Shown one piece after another: positions 1 through 9,149 of a stretch of 64,000 nucleotides of DNA. Numbering within the stretch: position 1 is the stretch's first letter; every line of letters begins with the position of its first letter. Source of the DNA: Bacillus sp. B15-48 (GTDB taxonomy: Bacteria; Bacillota; Bacilli; Bacillales; Cytobacillaceae); NCBI RefSeq assembly GCF_016879755.1, contig NZ_WOFU01000001.1:496001-560000 (forward strand), in the 5' to 3' direction. Below the pieces are notes generated by a model, which made no database searches, was not told the origin of the DNA, and saw nothing but the letters and a program-made list of their open reading frames with translations. A program made the position numbers and the translations under genes.

Positions 1-1216
1 AATCACTACCAGATAACGAATGTGAAGAAACTTGCACTAAGTAGTCAGTTATTTTTCGATCAAGATTATTAATTGCGTCTTCAAACTGCGGAATCATTTC
101 TCCATGTTTCTTTTTATGCGTTTTCAAATAAAGGCTTGTTTCCTCTAAGCCTTTTTCCACTAATTCAGCCATTCTTAACACTTCTTTTTTCCCTTGCCCT
201 AGTGCAATCGATGGAGACTGACGAATAAACTCTTCATTTAAATGAACGGCTTTATATTCGATGGCTGAATCTTCACCAGGGATCAGTTTCGTCACAATCA
301 ACGCCAAAACAGCGATGAATGGAAACTGAAGAATCGTATTCGACACATTAAAAATCCCATGTGCAAACGCGATCGTCATTTCAGGATTCAGTTTTAAGGT
401 ACCACTTAACATTTCAATTAAATACGTAAACGGCCGCAGGAGAATGAGAACAATGATTGTGCCGATGAGATTAAAAATAACATGAGTGGCCGCAGCTCTT
501 TTCGCCGCGACTGAAGCGCCAATTGCAGCGATCACCGCCGTGATGGTTGTCCCAATATTATCCCCGAAAAGAACAGGCAATGCAGCGTCCAAAGTCATTG
601 CTCCCTGTGCAAATAACGTTTGTAATAGCCCAATCGCCGCCGATGAACTTTGCACAGCGACCGTAAAAATCGTCCCGATGACCACACCTAAAATCGGGTT
701 ATCACTCATGCTGACCGTCAAATCAGTAAAGGCTTGGACTTCTCTAATTGGCTTTAACCCGGTCCCCATTACATCTAAACCGTAAAATAGCGCACCGAAA
801 CCGAAGAGCACCTGGCCCCAATTATTGATTTTCTTATTTTTGAAAAAGAAAATAAGAAACGTTCCTACAGCAATAATCGGCAATGCGTATTTTGAAATTT
901 TAATCCCAATGATAAATGCTGTAGCCGTTGTTCCGATATTTGCTCCAAGAATGACCCCAATCGCTTGTTTGAGATTCATAAATCCTGCATTTACTAACCC
1001 AATTGTTAATACAGTCGTTCCTGTACTCGTTTGTAATAGGATTGTGACGACGATTCCAGAAAGGACCCCCATCAGCGGGTTCGTCGTGAATCGGTCAAGG
1101 AGGTCGCGAAGTCCATCTCCAGCCACTTTTTGAAGGCCATCCCCTAAATATTTGATTCCAAATAAGAAAATCCCTAATCCTCCGAAAAACATAAAAAATA
1201 ATGTTTGTACATCCAT
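1..1216 (-). CDS. Na/Pi cotransporter family protein (C-terminus off the window)
   Basis: Sodium-dependent phosphate symporter of the NptA/PhoU-tail type in the cytoplasmic membrane. The minus-strand frame opens with MDVQTLFFMFFGGLGIFLFG and stays open to base 1, about 405 residues. It shows the inverted duplicated transporter repeat, with LLQTSTGTTVLT in the first half and VAVQSSSAAIG in the second; QS-rich motifs of this kind mark the substrate site in the Na/Pi (SLC34-like) family. After the membrane region comes a charged helical stretch (from about residue 325) resembling the PhoU-like tail of bacterial members. Start chosen at 1216 because AAAGGATG lies just upstream; the overlapping ATGs at 1220 and 1212 read other frames or lack spacing. 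The extent of the tail is unknown because the gene is cut. Confidence 0.85.
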   Translation of the reverse strand, partial: MDVQTLFFMFFGGLGIFLFGIKYLGDGLQKVAGDGLRDLLDRFTTNPLMGVLSGIVVTILLQTSTGTTVLTIGLVNAGFMNLKQAIGVILGANIGTTATAFIIGIKISKYALPIIAVGTFLIFFFKNKKINNWGQVLFGFGALFYGLDVMGTGLKPIREVQAFTDLTVSMSDNPILGVVIGTIFTVAVQSSSAAIGLLQTLFAQGAMTLDAALPVLFGDNIGTTITAVIAAIGASVAAKRAAATHVIFNLIGTIIVLILLRPFTYLIEMLSGTLKLNPEMTIAFAHGIFNVSNTILQFPFIAVLALIVTKLIPGEDSAIEYKAVHLNEEFIRQSPSIALGQGKKEVLRMAELVEKGLEETSLYLKTHKKKHGEMIPQFEDAINNLDRKITDYLVQVSSHSLSGSD

Positions 1217-1415
1217 CCATTCTTCATCCTTTCTTGATCTCCCACTTCACAGTTCCCAGCACAAACTTTCTCACAATGAGTTAACTTAGTTTGTCTCATT
1301 TTAAGTTTTGTAAATGAATGTAAAAACATACAGAATAAGTAGCACATTCTGGGCGAAATTAAAGAGGTCAGTAGAAATGTTGAAGTATGGGTGGTTGATG
1401 ATGCTGGAAGTTTGT

Positions 1416-1565
1416 GAACTCGATGAAAAAGTTGCATTATTGACGGTTCATACTGTCGGTAATTAACGAACTCCACGTAAAAGTTGCAGGATAAACGTTT
1501 CATATTACAGAAAACCCTCGGACTCCACGCAAAAAACGCAGCATAAATGGTTCCAACTAATCCAA
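1416..1565. repeat. 52-bp-period degenerate repeat array (family D, copy 1)
   Basis: Three degenerate units begin at 1416 (GAACTCGATG), 1468 (GAACTCCACG) and 1520 (GGACTCCACG), each followed by AAAA, a TGCA or CGCA core, an ATAAA-like stretch and TTCATA or TTCCAA. Start-to-start spacing is 52 bp both times. A second locus at about 45538-45690 has the same core (GCAGGATAAACG) and the same 52-bp period. The array fills most of the 360-bp gap between the Na/Pi gene and the next minus-strand gene. No coding function is evident. Confidence 0.6.
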
Positions 1566-1576
1566 GTTGTATTCGT

Positions 1577-2050
1577 TTAATTATTCGTTAAATAGATGAC
1601 ACCATCACTTCTTCTTACTTGAAAAGTTAAATCATCTTCGACATTGAGTACAGAAGCTAAATTTACTTCCGGATTTTCACTTGTAAAATAGATTCCGTAT
1701 CCATTATTTTCAGGGTAGCCATATAAATAACAAACTACTTTTCCCTCGTTTAAAAAAACGATTTGGTTCATTCCTTCACTCACTGTTTCTCTAATATTAT
1801 CCCATTTATAACCAACTGTTTCATATACTCTATCTTTTGGTGTATATGGATCAAAGGAGTATACGACGTCCCATTCAAACGGGGTTATATTTGCTAAATT
1901 TACCGTTTCAACGGATTGCCTAATCGACAATACTTCTTGTTTCAACAATTCTGAGTTAACATCCCACAAATCTTTCTTTAATAGATTCAATAAAACAACG
2001 ATAGATAGTGCAGCGATTGCGATTATCGCTAAATTTCTTTTTGATTTCAT
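1577..2050 (-). CDS. Membrane-anchored hypothetical protein, 157 aa
   Basis: Unrecognised family. Residues 7-24 form one hydrophobic segment after a basic start (MKSKR), so the protein is probably an N-in, C-out anchored or secreted protein. The remaining 130 residues are soluble, rich in aromatic residues and contain FEWDVVYSFDPYTP and a run of short beta-like segments ending in a TNN tail. Similar small FEWD proteins occur in bacilli but I know no assigned function. The ATG at 2050 has GGGGGAA 8 nt upstream. It is monocistronic, with htrA transcribed divergently about 330 bp away. Confidence 0.6.
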   Translation of the reverse strand: MKSKRNLAIIAIAALSIVVLLNLLKKDLWDVNSELLKQEVLSIRQSVETVNLANITPFEWDVVYSFDPYTPKDRVYETVGYKWDNIRETVSEGMNQIVFLNEGKVVCYLYGYPENNGYGIYFTSENPEVNLASVLNVEDDLTFQVRRSDGVIYLTNN

Positions 2051-2380
2051 ATCTAAAATTCCCCCGTTGGTTGTTAAACTCTTCTGACCTTCCTCCGTTT
2101 GAGAGTGATCATCGAAATTCTTTAATGCTGTGTGTGTAGTAATAGGAATGTTCAGTTGGTATTATAATTGCTTCATACTTTTTATCTATCGAAAATGATT
2201 CCATTTTCGCTTCAAATATATAATAACCTTTTTTATCCTATTTAAATACTTACATATTTCTCGAAAAACTCAGCTAGCTTATCTTTCTCCCTCTATTAAA
2301 AGTTTGTTAATAATTTATTCATAACTTCTAAGTAAAATGAAATCAATCAAATGCCCCATTATAATTAGGAGGATAAACGG
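2051..2380. other. Divergent intergenic region upstream of htrA
   Basis: AT-rich 330-bp gap between the divergent 157-aa gene and htrA. It must contain both promoters. A TATAAT at 2163-2168 is a possible -10 element but I could not pair it with a convincing -35. The htrA ribosome site is AGGAGG at 2367-2372. No repeat or RNA structure was seen. Confidence 0.4.
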
Positions 2381-3634
2381 ATGAATCCATTTAATGAACA
2401 AACGAATAGTACAATAGAGGAACGAAAAAAACAGAGAAAGTCGAGAGTTAAAGGATTTATGACGACTTTAGCAGGCGGAGTTATTGGTTCTGTTCTCACT
2501 TTAACAGTTGTACCTTATACGGATTACTTCGAAATGTTCAATGGAAAGAATGGACAACAGGAAATAGAAAATGTAGAAAATAGCAATCATTCCTTGGGTG
2601 CTATAACGACGCAGCCAACCTCGACCAATGCCGCAGCTTCTCCTATTTCAATAGCTGATATGATAGCTGAAGCTTCAAAATCGATTGTTGGTATTGTAAA
2701 TAAGCAAACACAAACCTTTAATCAGGGATATTTCAATCCCAGCGTTAGAAGTAACGAGACAATTGAAAGCGGGTCTGGGACGGGAGTTATCTTTAAAATC
2801 GATGGAGATCATGCCTTTATTGTCACGAATAATCATGTAATTGAAGGAGCACAAGAAATTGAGGTGACTGTACATGGGGGTGAGAAGACGACCGCCGAGT
2901 TAATTGGTGCCGATTCTTTGACCGATCTTGCCGTTTTAAAGATTAATGGAAAATATGCTACGGACACGTTAGAGTTTGGGGATTCGAGTACATTACGAGC
3001 TGGTGATACGGTACTCGCAATAGGAAATCCACTTGGACTTGACCTTTCCAATACCGTCACTCAAGGAATTGTAAGCGCGGTAGATCGTACAATTGGCGTT
3101 TCAACATCAGCAGGAAATTGGGACTTAAATGTCATTCAAACAGATGCGGCTATTAATCCTGGAAATAGTGGAGGTGCTTTAGTTAACACTTCCGGACAAT
3201 TAATAGGAATTAATAGTTTGAAAATTGCAGAAGAAGGGATAGAAGGATTAGGTTTTGCCATTCCAAGTAATGACCTTGTGCCGATTATTAATGAAATAAT
3301 TGAAAAAGGGAAAGTAGAAAGACCCTATATCGGGGTAGGGTTAGCGGACCTTACACAAATTCAACAAGGTTATCTTCAACATCTTCCCGAAGAAGTAACA
3401 GGAGGGGCTATCGTGACTAATATCGACCCCAATTCAGCAGCAGCCAAAGCAGGACTTCAAGTACAAGACGTGATTACATCGATAAATGGACAATCGATAC
3501 GAAGTTCAAATGATTTAAGAAAATATTTATACACAGAACTTGAAGTAGGAGATAAAGCAAGTTTAGAGGTATACCGTGGCAATGAAAAACTAAAAATTGA
3601 TTTAATATTAACGAGCAGCAATCGATCTAATTAA
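2381..3634 (+). CDS. htrA: HtrA-type membrane-anchored serine protease with PDZ domain
   Basis: Quality-control protease (family S1C) acting outside the membrane on misfolded exported proteins. The 417-residue protein has a basic cytoplasmic N-terminus (residues 1-24), one transmembrane helix (about 25-46), a Ser/Asn/Thr-rich linker, a trypsin-like domain (about 95-300) and a single C-terminal PDZ domain (about 312-410). The catalytic triad is visible: H152 in TNNHVIEGA, D182 in DSLTDLAVL and S263 in NPGNSGGAL. Length and architecture match Bacillus HtrA/HtrB/YyxA; I cannot say which paralogue it is. AGGAGG lies 9 nt before the ATG. In B. subtilis such genes are controlled by CssRS, but no such site is claimed here. 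Confidence 0.93.
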   Translation: MNPFNEQTNSTIEERKKQRKSRVKGFMTTLAGGVIGSVLTLTVVPYTDYFEMFNGKNGQQEIENVENSNHSLGAITTQPTSTNAAASPISIADMIAEASKSIVGIVNKQTQTFNQGYFNPSVRSNETIESGSGTGVIFKIDGDHAFIVTNNHVIEGAQEIEVTVHGGEKTTAELIGADSLTDLAVLKINGKYATDTLEFGDSSTLRAGDTVLAIGNPLGLDLSNTVTQGIVSAVDRTIGVSTSAGNWDLNVIQTDAAINPGNSGGALVNTSGQLIGINSLKIAEEGIEGLGFAIPSNDLVPIINEIIEKGKVERPYIGVGLADLTQIQQGYLQHLPEEVTGGAIVTNIDPNSAAAKAGLQVQDVITSINGQSIRSSNDLRKYLYTELEVGDKASLEVYRGNEKLKIDLILTSSNRSN

Positions 3635-3671
3635 CTTAAAAAAACCGCTTAATCTATTTTGGTAAGTACCT

Positions 3672-3721
3672 AAAAATACCACTTAACCGGACACTAACTG
3701 GTACGGTTAAGTGGTATTTTT
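3672..3721. terminator. Bidirectional intrinsic terminator after htrA
   Basis: The arms AAAAATACCACTTAACC and GGTTAAGTGGTATTTTT form a perfect 17-bp inverted repeat, with A and T tracts on both sides. It lies between the convergent htrA and ABC-transporter genes and can serve both strands. Confidence 0.9.
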
Positions 3722-3798
3722 GTTTCTCACTTTTTAGCTATTAATAGTGACTATTTATGATAAGTGAACTTTTACAAAGGTCACAATGAGGACATTAA

Positions 3799-4497
3799 CT
3801 AAATAGAAGAAATCGATTCTTTTTTATCTGCAATCGATAGACTCCCTTTTGATAGCTTCACAGTCACGTCGGATACTTTTGCAATTGAAGGGTCATGGGT
3901 GACCACTATTACGCATTTACCTTCTTCATGGGCTAAGTCTTGGAATAAACGGACAATCTCTTTTGCCGTTTCCTCATCAAGATTTCCTGTTGGCTCATCC
4001 GCAACAATTAAATCACTTTCACAGCATAATGCCCGCGCAATAGAGACACGTTGCTGCTGGCCTCCACTCAAAGTTAAAACCTTTTGATAGGCTTGTTTTT
4101 CTGTAATCCCAACCTTTTGAAGCATTTGCAAAGCAAATTCTTTTTTGTTTTTATGACTTGAGCTAGTAATTTCCATGGCTGTCACAACGTTTTGTAAAGC
4201 AGTCATATAAGGAAGGAGGTTAAAGGATTGAAATACAATCGTGACATATTTATTACGGAATTTCGTTAAGCCAATTTTTCGAATATCTTGTCCTTCATAA
4301 AGAACACTCCCCTCTTTTGGGACTTCAAGTGCGCTTGCTAAGGCAAGGAACGTCGTTTTTCCTGATCCAGAAGGACCAATAACGGTGTAAAACTTTCCTT
4401 TTTCAAATTTTATATTGACGCTTTTTAAGACGTCCTGTTTTTTATTTTGTTGATTATACCAGTAACTAATTTTATTAAATTCTAGTAAAGTGTTCAT
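3799..4497 (-). CDS. ABC transporter ATP-binding protein (MacB/LolD type)
   Basis: ATPase subunit of an export-type or mechanotransmission ABC system. The 232-residue protein has Walker A GPSGSGKTT near residue 41, a Q-loop, the signature LSGGQQQR near residue 144, Walker B LIVADEPTGNLD and the switch histidine in VVTHD. The ADEPTGNLD form is typical of the MacB/LolD/FtsE subfamily. It lies 84 bp downstream of the permease gene on the same strand and divergent from a two-component system, an arrangement common for peptide or antimicrobial-stress exporters in Firmicutes. The substrate is unknown. Confidence 0.88.
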   Translation of the reverse strand: MNTLLEFNKISYWYNQQNKKQDVLKSVNIKFEKGKFYTVIGPSGSGKTTFLALASALEVPKEGSVLYEGQDIRKIGLTKFRNKYVTIVFQSFNLLPYMTALQNVVTAMEITSSSHKNKKEFALQMLQKVGITEKQAYQKVLTLSGGQQQRVSIARALCCESDLIVADEPTGNLDEETAKEIVRLFQDLAHEEGKCVIVVTHDPSIAKVSDVTVKLSKGSLSIADKKESISSI

Positions 4498-4581
4498 AGT
4501 TACACTCCTTTTATTTTATTTCGTGATCCTTTAAACAGACACTGAAGAACGATTTGCTCTTTAGTAAAAGTTATTAAAATT

Positions 4582-6064
4582 TTAATCTTGTTTCGTCAAA
4601 ATCGTTTTCGGCTGTAAGCGAAGGACAGAAAGTGACGGTATTAAAGTGGAAATAATTGCAATGAGTATTCCGATGATAAACAGCATTCCTAAGTCATTGG
4701 CTGTTATTTGCACATTTAACTCATCAATCATATCCAATTGTGCTTGAGAATTTTGTGGACCAAACCCTCCTGTCCCCCTTGCTCCAAAACGATCTCTTCC
4801 AAACGATTCTGGAGTATTATTTATTTCAGCAGATGCAATCTCTTGTTCTAATAACTGTTGCCCGATTTGATCAGCAACAACGTTTCCACTAACCGTTGCA
4901 ACTCCTATAGAAAGAATGGCAATCATTAAGATTTCAGCAATAAATTGTCCGATTAGTTTCCATCTTTTTTCACCAATCGCTAGGAGTACACCCATTTCAT
5001 ATTTTCGTTCACGTATCGACATCATCACAATTAAACCTAAGATAATCGCTCCAGCTATGGATACAAGATAGACGACATTTTTAGAGAAAGAGGCAACATT
5101 TTCAATAGGACCGACCATTTGCTGGTACAATTGATCATCTGTATTCAAAGTAAAAACATTAAAATCAATGCTGCTTTCATTCTTGGCTTGTTCGACAAAA
5201 CTCTCCATATGTGCAGGGTCGTCAATATAATAGATAGCACTATCGATTGTTCCTACATAGTCATCACCTTTTAATGCTGCTGACAGAGTGTACGGAACAT
5301 ACAATTTGTTATAAGGAATTAACGCGGTAAAATTTAATCCTTGTTCAGAACCCGCAGAAGAAGTTTCATAGATTCCGACAATTTCAAGTGTTTGGATTAA
5401 GGATTCATCAATTGGATTTGTAACAGTTATACGGTCTCCAACGTTTAAACGATTACTTTCTGCTAAAGTTTGTTCGATGACGGTTACATTTGTATTGATA
5501 TCCTCGATGGTCAAATGTCGTCCATCTATAATACTAGAAGTGCCATCCATAAATTCACTGACAGAGTCTGTAAAAGCAACCCCTTGGATACTGACATCTC
5601 CTAGATTCATTCCACCCCGCGGCACCGCTCCTGCGGGTTGCTGCATCACGCTTGGTGTTTCGATACTCTTGGAAGTGGATTCACTTTCAATTGGGCGAAA
5701 ATCGGATGCTAATCCATTTGTAGAAGAATAAAAATTATAGCCTTTTATTTGTTCGTAAGTTGTAAGTTCTTCGGCCGAAGCAACATTTATCGGGGGTGCT
5801 TGGAAACGGAGGCGTTCCCCTTCTTCTGGTTGCCCTTGCTGCATTTGTGTTTGCATCGCTTCCCTCATTTTCTCCATATCCACTTGAAGAGTCACATTTG
5901 CCCCAAGCTTTTGACGTGCGAGCTCACTCGACTTATCAGCTGCTGTATGAATTGTTAATCCCGTTAAAACTAAAATACAAATCGCTGAAAAAAACAAAAA
6001 TTTGTAATAAGCTCTTTCCTTTACGAGCTTTTATGCTTAACCAAGAACGTTTTAAAAAATTCAT
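4582..6064 (-). CDS. MacB/FtsX-type ABC permease, apparent 1-nt frameshift near the N-terminus
   Basis: Permease partner of the ATPase just downstream: an N-terminal membrane helix, a large extracytoplasmic (MacB_PCD-like) domain and three C-terminal helices of the FtsX fold with the ERKYEMGVLLAIGEKR loop. The natural start is the ATG at 6064, preceded by AAGGAG 8 nt away; it encodes MNFLKRSWLSIKARKGKSLL, the usual cytoplasmic lead-in of this family. After 22 codons the frame must change to continue into the main frame (about 470 residues from 5997). The change falls in a run of seven T on the coding strand (5988-5994). One T fewer would restore a continuous protein of about 493 aa. The alternative TTG start at 5997 lies inside the first membrane helix and has no ribosome site. 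This could be a sequencing error, phase variation, recoding or a real lesion. Confidence 0.8.
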
Positions 6065-6291
6065 GTAAAATTCTCCTTATTCCTTATTGTTTTATCGGTT
6101 GGTAGGTACTAAAAATCGCAGTTCACAAAAACAAGATTATCTAGTAAATATGAAAAAATTATGACCAAACTCGTTCGTAAATAGGAACAAATAGGTAAGA
6201 ATTAGAAGAAGGTTGCACAATCTTGAAATTCGTTTTAAGTTAAAATTAATAAGGTCACAATGAAATGAATCCTCTAGGGAGTTGGAGTTAA

Positions 6292-6996
6292 ATGAAGATT
6301 TTAGTGATAGAAGATAATGAAAGTGTTTCCTCCATGTTAGAAATGTTTTTTGCAAAAGAAGAGATATCTGGAGAATTTGTTAGTGATGGATTGGAAGGTT
6401 ATCAACGCAGTAAAACAGCAGAGTGGGATGTAATTATTATAGACTGGATGCTCCCAAGTATGGACGGCATGACCATTTGCCGAAAAATTCGAGAAGAAAA
6501 AAATACCGTGCCAATTATCATGTTAACAGCCAAAGACAGTGAATCAGATCAAGTATTAGGACTTGAAATGGGTGCGGATGATTATGTAACGAAGCCCTTT
6601 AGTCCGCTAGCCTTAATGGCAAGAATTAAAGCTGTTACACGCCGTTATCAAGTAACCATTGAGGGGACAGCGGATCGTACAGTGATAAAAACAGAGCATT
6701 TTGAGATTAATAAAAATACACGCGAAGTTTCTCTTTATGGCCAATTAATTAAGAATTTAACCCCAAAAGAATTTGATCTTCTTTATTATTTTGCACAGCA
6801 TCCGAAACAAGTATTTTCTAGAGAGCAATTATTGGAACACGTTTGGGGTTACAATTTTTATGGTGATGAACGTACGGTGGATGTTCATATTAAAAGACTG
6901 AGAAAGAAAGTCGGTACCTCTAATCAGCCTTTCTTTCATACGGTCTGGGGAGTCGGGTATAAGTTTGATGAGGTTTTGGTAGAACATGAAATTTAA
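6292..6996 (+). CDS. OmpR/PhoB-family response regulator
   Basis: DNA-binding response regulator of 234 residues. The receiver domain (1-120) has the acidic pair ED near residue 7, phospho-acceptor D51 in IIIDWMLP, and the conserved lysine in ADDYVTKPFSP. The winged-helix output domain (about 135-230) ends with the family hallmark RTVDVHIKRLRKK and WGVGYKF. GGGAG lies upstream of the ATG. The gene overlaps the kinase gene by 11 bp, so the two are translationally coupled. It is divergent from the ABC exporter, which is its probable target. Confidence 0.92.
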   Translation: MKILVIEDNESVSSMLEMFFAKEEISGEFVSDGLEGYQRSKTAEWDVIIIDWMLPSMDGMTICRKIREEKNTVPIIMLTAKDSESDQVLGLEMGADDYVTKPFSPLALMARIKAVTRRYQVTIEGTADRTVIKTEHFEINKNTREVSLYGQLIKNLTPKEFDLLYYFAQHPKQVFSREQLLEHVWGYNFYGDERTVDVHIKRLRKKVGTSNQPFFHTVWGVGYKFDEVLVEHEI

Positions 6997-8392
6997 ATAT
7001 ATTTATCAACAAATTTGCAGTCACATTAGTATCATTATTGTGGCATTTATCGTTTTAAGTTTACTCTTTTCTCACTATGTCGAAACATTAGTTTATACCA
7101 ATAAGGCAGAAGAATTAACTGAGTATGGTGAAAATATCATTCAAGATTTAGAAATGAGGATCATAGATAGAGAAGTTTTATCCGATTATAGTCATGTACT
7201 TTCAGGAAGAGAAATTAAGTATATGATTTTTAATGAACACAGAAGAATTGTTTATCCGACCGGTGGACGTATTATTTTAAAAGATGAAGAATTGAATAAA
7301 ATCAAGGCAGGTCAGATCGTAACCGTAAAACAAGAAAGGAACCGATTTGATCAAACAGTCACTTTTGTGTTACTTCCATATATAAAAAATGGTACATTTT
7401 TAGGCGGAATTTTATTGACGTCTCCAATAAGCGGTTCAAGAGAAATGATCTCACAAATTAATCAATATCTATGGTATGCGGGAATGATTGCAATGGTTGT
7501 CGCCTTGTTAATGAGCTGGCTATTGTCAAAAATACATGTGAATCGCATAAAAAGGCTTCAAAAAGCAACTTCACTCGTTGCAGCCGGAGATTATACAGTA
7601 AGATTGCCCTCTTCGAACTTCGATGAAATTGGTGAACTTGGTGAAGACTTTAATGAAATGGTAGAAAAGCTTCATCAATCAAATGAAGAAATTGAGAGTC
7701 TTGAAAATCGGCGCCGCCAATTTATGGCGGATGTTTCCCATGAATTACGCACTCCATTAACGACGATTAATGGAGTCATTCAAGGAATGAAGAATAATAT
7801 GATTCACGAAGGAGAAAAAGAGAAAGGAATGCAATTGGTCAGTAAAGAAACCAATCGATTAATTCGCCTCGTAAATGAAAATCTTGATTATGAAAAAATA
7901 CGCTCCAATCAAGTGAAATTAATGAAAACGGATATTGAACTTGTTGAAGTATTAGAAATCATTAAAGATCAATTAGAAGTTTTGGCAGATGAGAAAAATA
8001 CTGCGATTCTTGTAGAAGTTGAAGAAAATGTAATCGTCTATGGAGATTATGATCGACTTGTACAAATTTTGATTAACATTACAAAAAATAGTATACAATT
8101 CACGGAAAATGGGACGATTACTTTAAGAGGGATAGCAGGATACAAGGAAACGATTATTGAAATTGAAGATACAGGGATTGGGATCAAGCCTGAAGAAATC
8201 CAAAATATTTGGCGCCGTTTTTATAAGGCAGATATTTCTAGAACATCAAACCCGTATGGAGAATTCGGCCTCGGTCTTTCGATTGTAAAAAAACTCGTTC
8301 AGCTTCATGATGGAGAAATTAATGTATTAAGCAAAAAGGAAAAAGGCACAAAATTTGTAATCCGTTTTCCAATCAAACACAGACAAGATTGA
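6986..8392 (+). CDS. Sensor histidine kinase (HAMP, HisKA, HATPase)
   Basis: Membrane sensor kinase partnered with the preceding regulator; 468 residues. There is a transmembrane helix near residues 13-31, an extracytoplasmic sensor region of about 130 residues, and a second helix at about 160-182. A HAMP domain follows (RLPSSNFDEIGELGEDFNEM), then the phospho-acceptor box MADVSHELRTPLTT, then an ATPase domain with the N box (NITKNS), G1 EDTGIGI and G2 GLGLSIVKK. All catalytic motifs are present. The sensed signal is not evident from sequence; divergence from an ABC exporter suggests an envelope or antimicrobial cue (inference). Confidence 0.92.
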   Translation: MKFKYIYQQICSHISIIIVAFIVLSLLFSHYVETLVYTNKAEELTEYGENIIQDLEMRIIDREVLSDYSHVLSGREIKYMIFNEHRRIVYPTGGRIILKDEELNKIKAGQIVTVKQERNRFDQTVTFVLLPYIKNGTFLGGILLTSPISGSREMISQINQYLWYAGMIAMVVALLMSWLLSKIHVNRIKRLQKATSLVAAGDYTVRLPSSNFDEIGELGEDFNEMVEKLHQSNEEIESLENRRRQFMADVSHELRTPLTTINGVIQGMKNNMIHEGEKEKGMQLVSKETNRLIRLVNENLDYEKIRSNQVKLMKTDIELVEVLEIIKDQLEVLADEKNTAILVEVEENVIVYGDYDRLVQILINITKNSIQFTENGTITLRGIAGYKETIIEIEDTGIGIKPEEIQNIWRRFYKADISRTSNPYGEFGLGLSIVKKLVQLHDGEINVLSKKEKGTKFVIRFPIKHRQD

Positions 8393-8402
8393 TAACATTT
8401 AC

Positions 8403-8440
8403 AAAAACAGCCCTATGGAGTTTTCCAAAGGGCTGTTTTT
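8403..8440 (+). terminator. Intrinsic terminator of the two-component operon
   Basis: AAAAACAGCCCT and AGGGCTGTTTTT form a 12-bp stem with a loop of about 14 nt and a T tract, 10 bp after the kinase stop codon. Confidence 0.88.
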
Positions 8441-8511
8441 GACTTTAAAAGAACGATGAAAAGTTACATTCATACTATCGTTTTAACTTATTAATAATTA
8501 CGGATGAAGAA

Positions 8512-8976
8512 ATGAAAACGTATTTTGAAGAAAATAAAGAACTCTACAAGGAGCCTGAACAAGTAGAGGCTAGTCATATTTTAGTAGAAGATGAGGCGGC
8601 CGCAAGCGAAGTAAAAGAAAAACTTAATACAGGTGAAGACTTTGTAGAGCTTGCAATGGAGTATTCTACAGATACTTCCAATGCTGAAAACGGCGGGGAA
8701 CTTGGTCTTTTCTCAAAGGGCACGATGGTAGAGGAATTTGAAAATGCAGCATTCTCAATGAACAAAGGCGAGATCAGTGACCCTGTAAAAACAGACTATG
8801 GCTACCATATTATAAAAGTAATGGATAAAAAAGAAGCGAAAGAAGCCGCATTTGAGGAATATAAAGAAGAAATAGAGCAAATCTTGTTTGAACAAAAAAT
8901 TTCAATCGCGTATAGCACTTGGATTACGGACCAAAGAGAAAAACTAAAAATTGAGAACACGTTAGACGAAACATAA
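8512..8976 (+). pseudogene. PpiC/PrsA-type foldase remnant lacking its signal peptide
   Basis: Parvulin-type peptidyl-prolyl isomerase domain: [14 protein letters not shown], then [21 protein letters not shown] and DYGYHIIKV are hallmark parvulin segments, followed by a helical C-terminus. PrsA-like foldases are about 280-330 aa with a lipoprotein signal and an N-terminal chaperone half. Here only about 154 residues remain. The reading frame continues upstream of the ATG as LLIITDEE, which resembles the usual ITDEEIKKYFE lead-in, but stops at 8446. No ribosome site precedes the ATG and no export signal exists. I read it as a 5'-truncated gene; a cytoplasmic parvulin is the alternative. Confidence 0.6.
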
Positions 8977-9110
8977 AACCTTAAATCATATCTGCATAAG
9001 TATGTGGGTACACCTAAAAGCTCCGTTTTAAAATGAGCATTTTGTATCCAAAAAATGAGGATTGTTTCGCGCGTCCCTCGATTCGACAAATTCTGAGAGG
9101 CAGCTACGAC

Positions 9111-9139
9111 GTGACACTTGTCGTTCCCTATGGTATTAT
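9111..9139 (+). promoter_or_regulatory. Sigma-A-like promoter for the B12 riboswitch operon
   Basis: GTGACA (9111-9116) and TATTAT (9134-9139) are separated by 17 bp and each matches the vegetative consensus at 5 of 6 positions. Transcription would begin near 9146, just before the riboswitch. Confidence 0.65.
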
Positions 9140-9149
9140 GTTTAAAACT

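Noticed and set aside
486-1133. Two plus-strand frames in the first kilobase
   Set aside because: Both are antisense shadows of the minus-strand Na/Pi cotransporter, whose frame is continuous and has family motifs.
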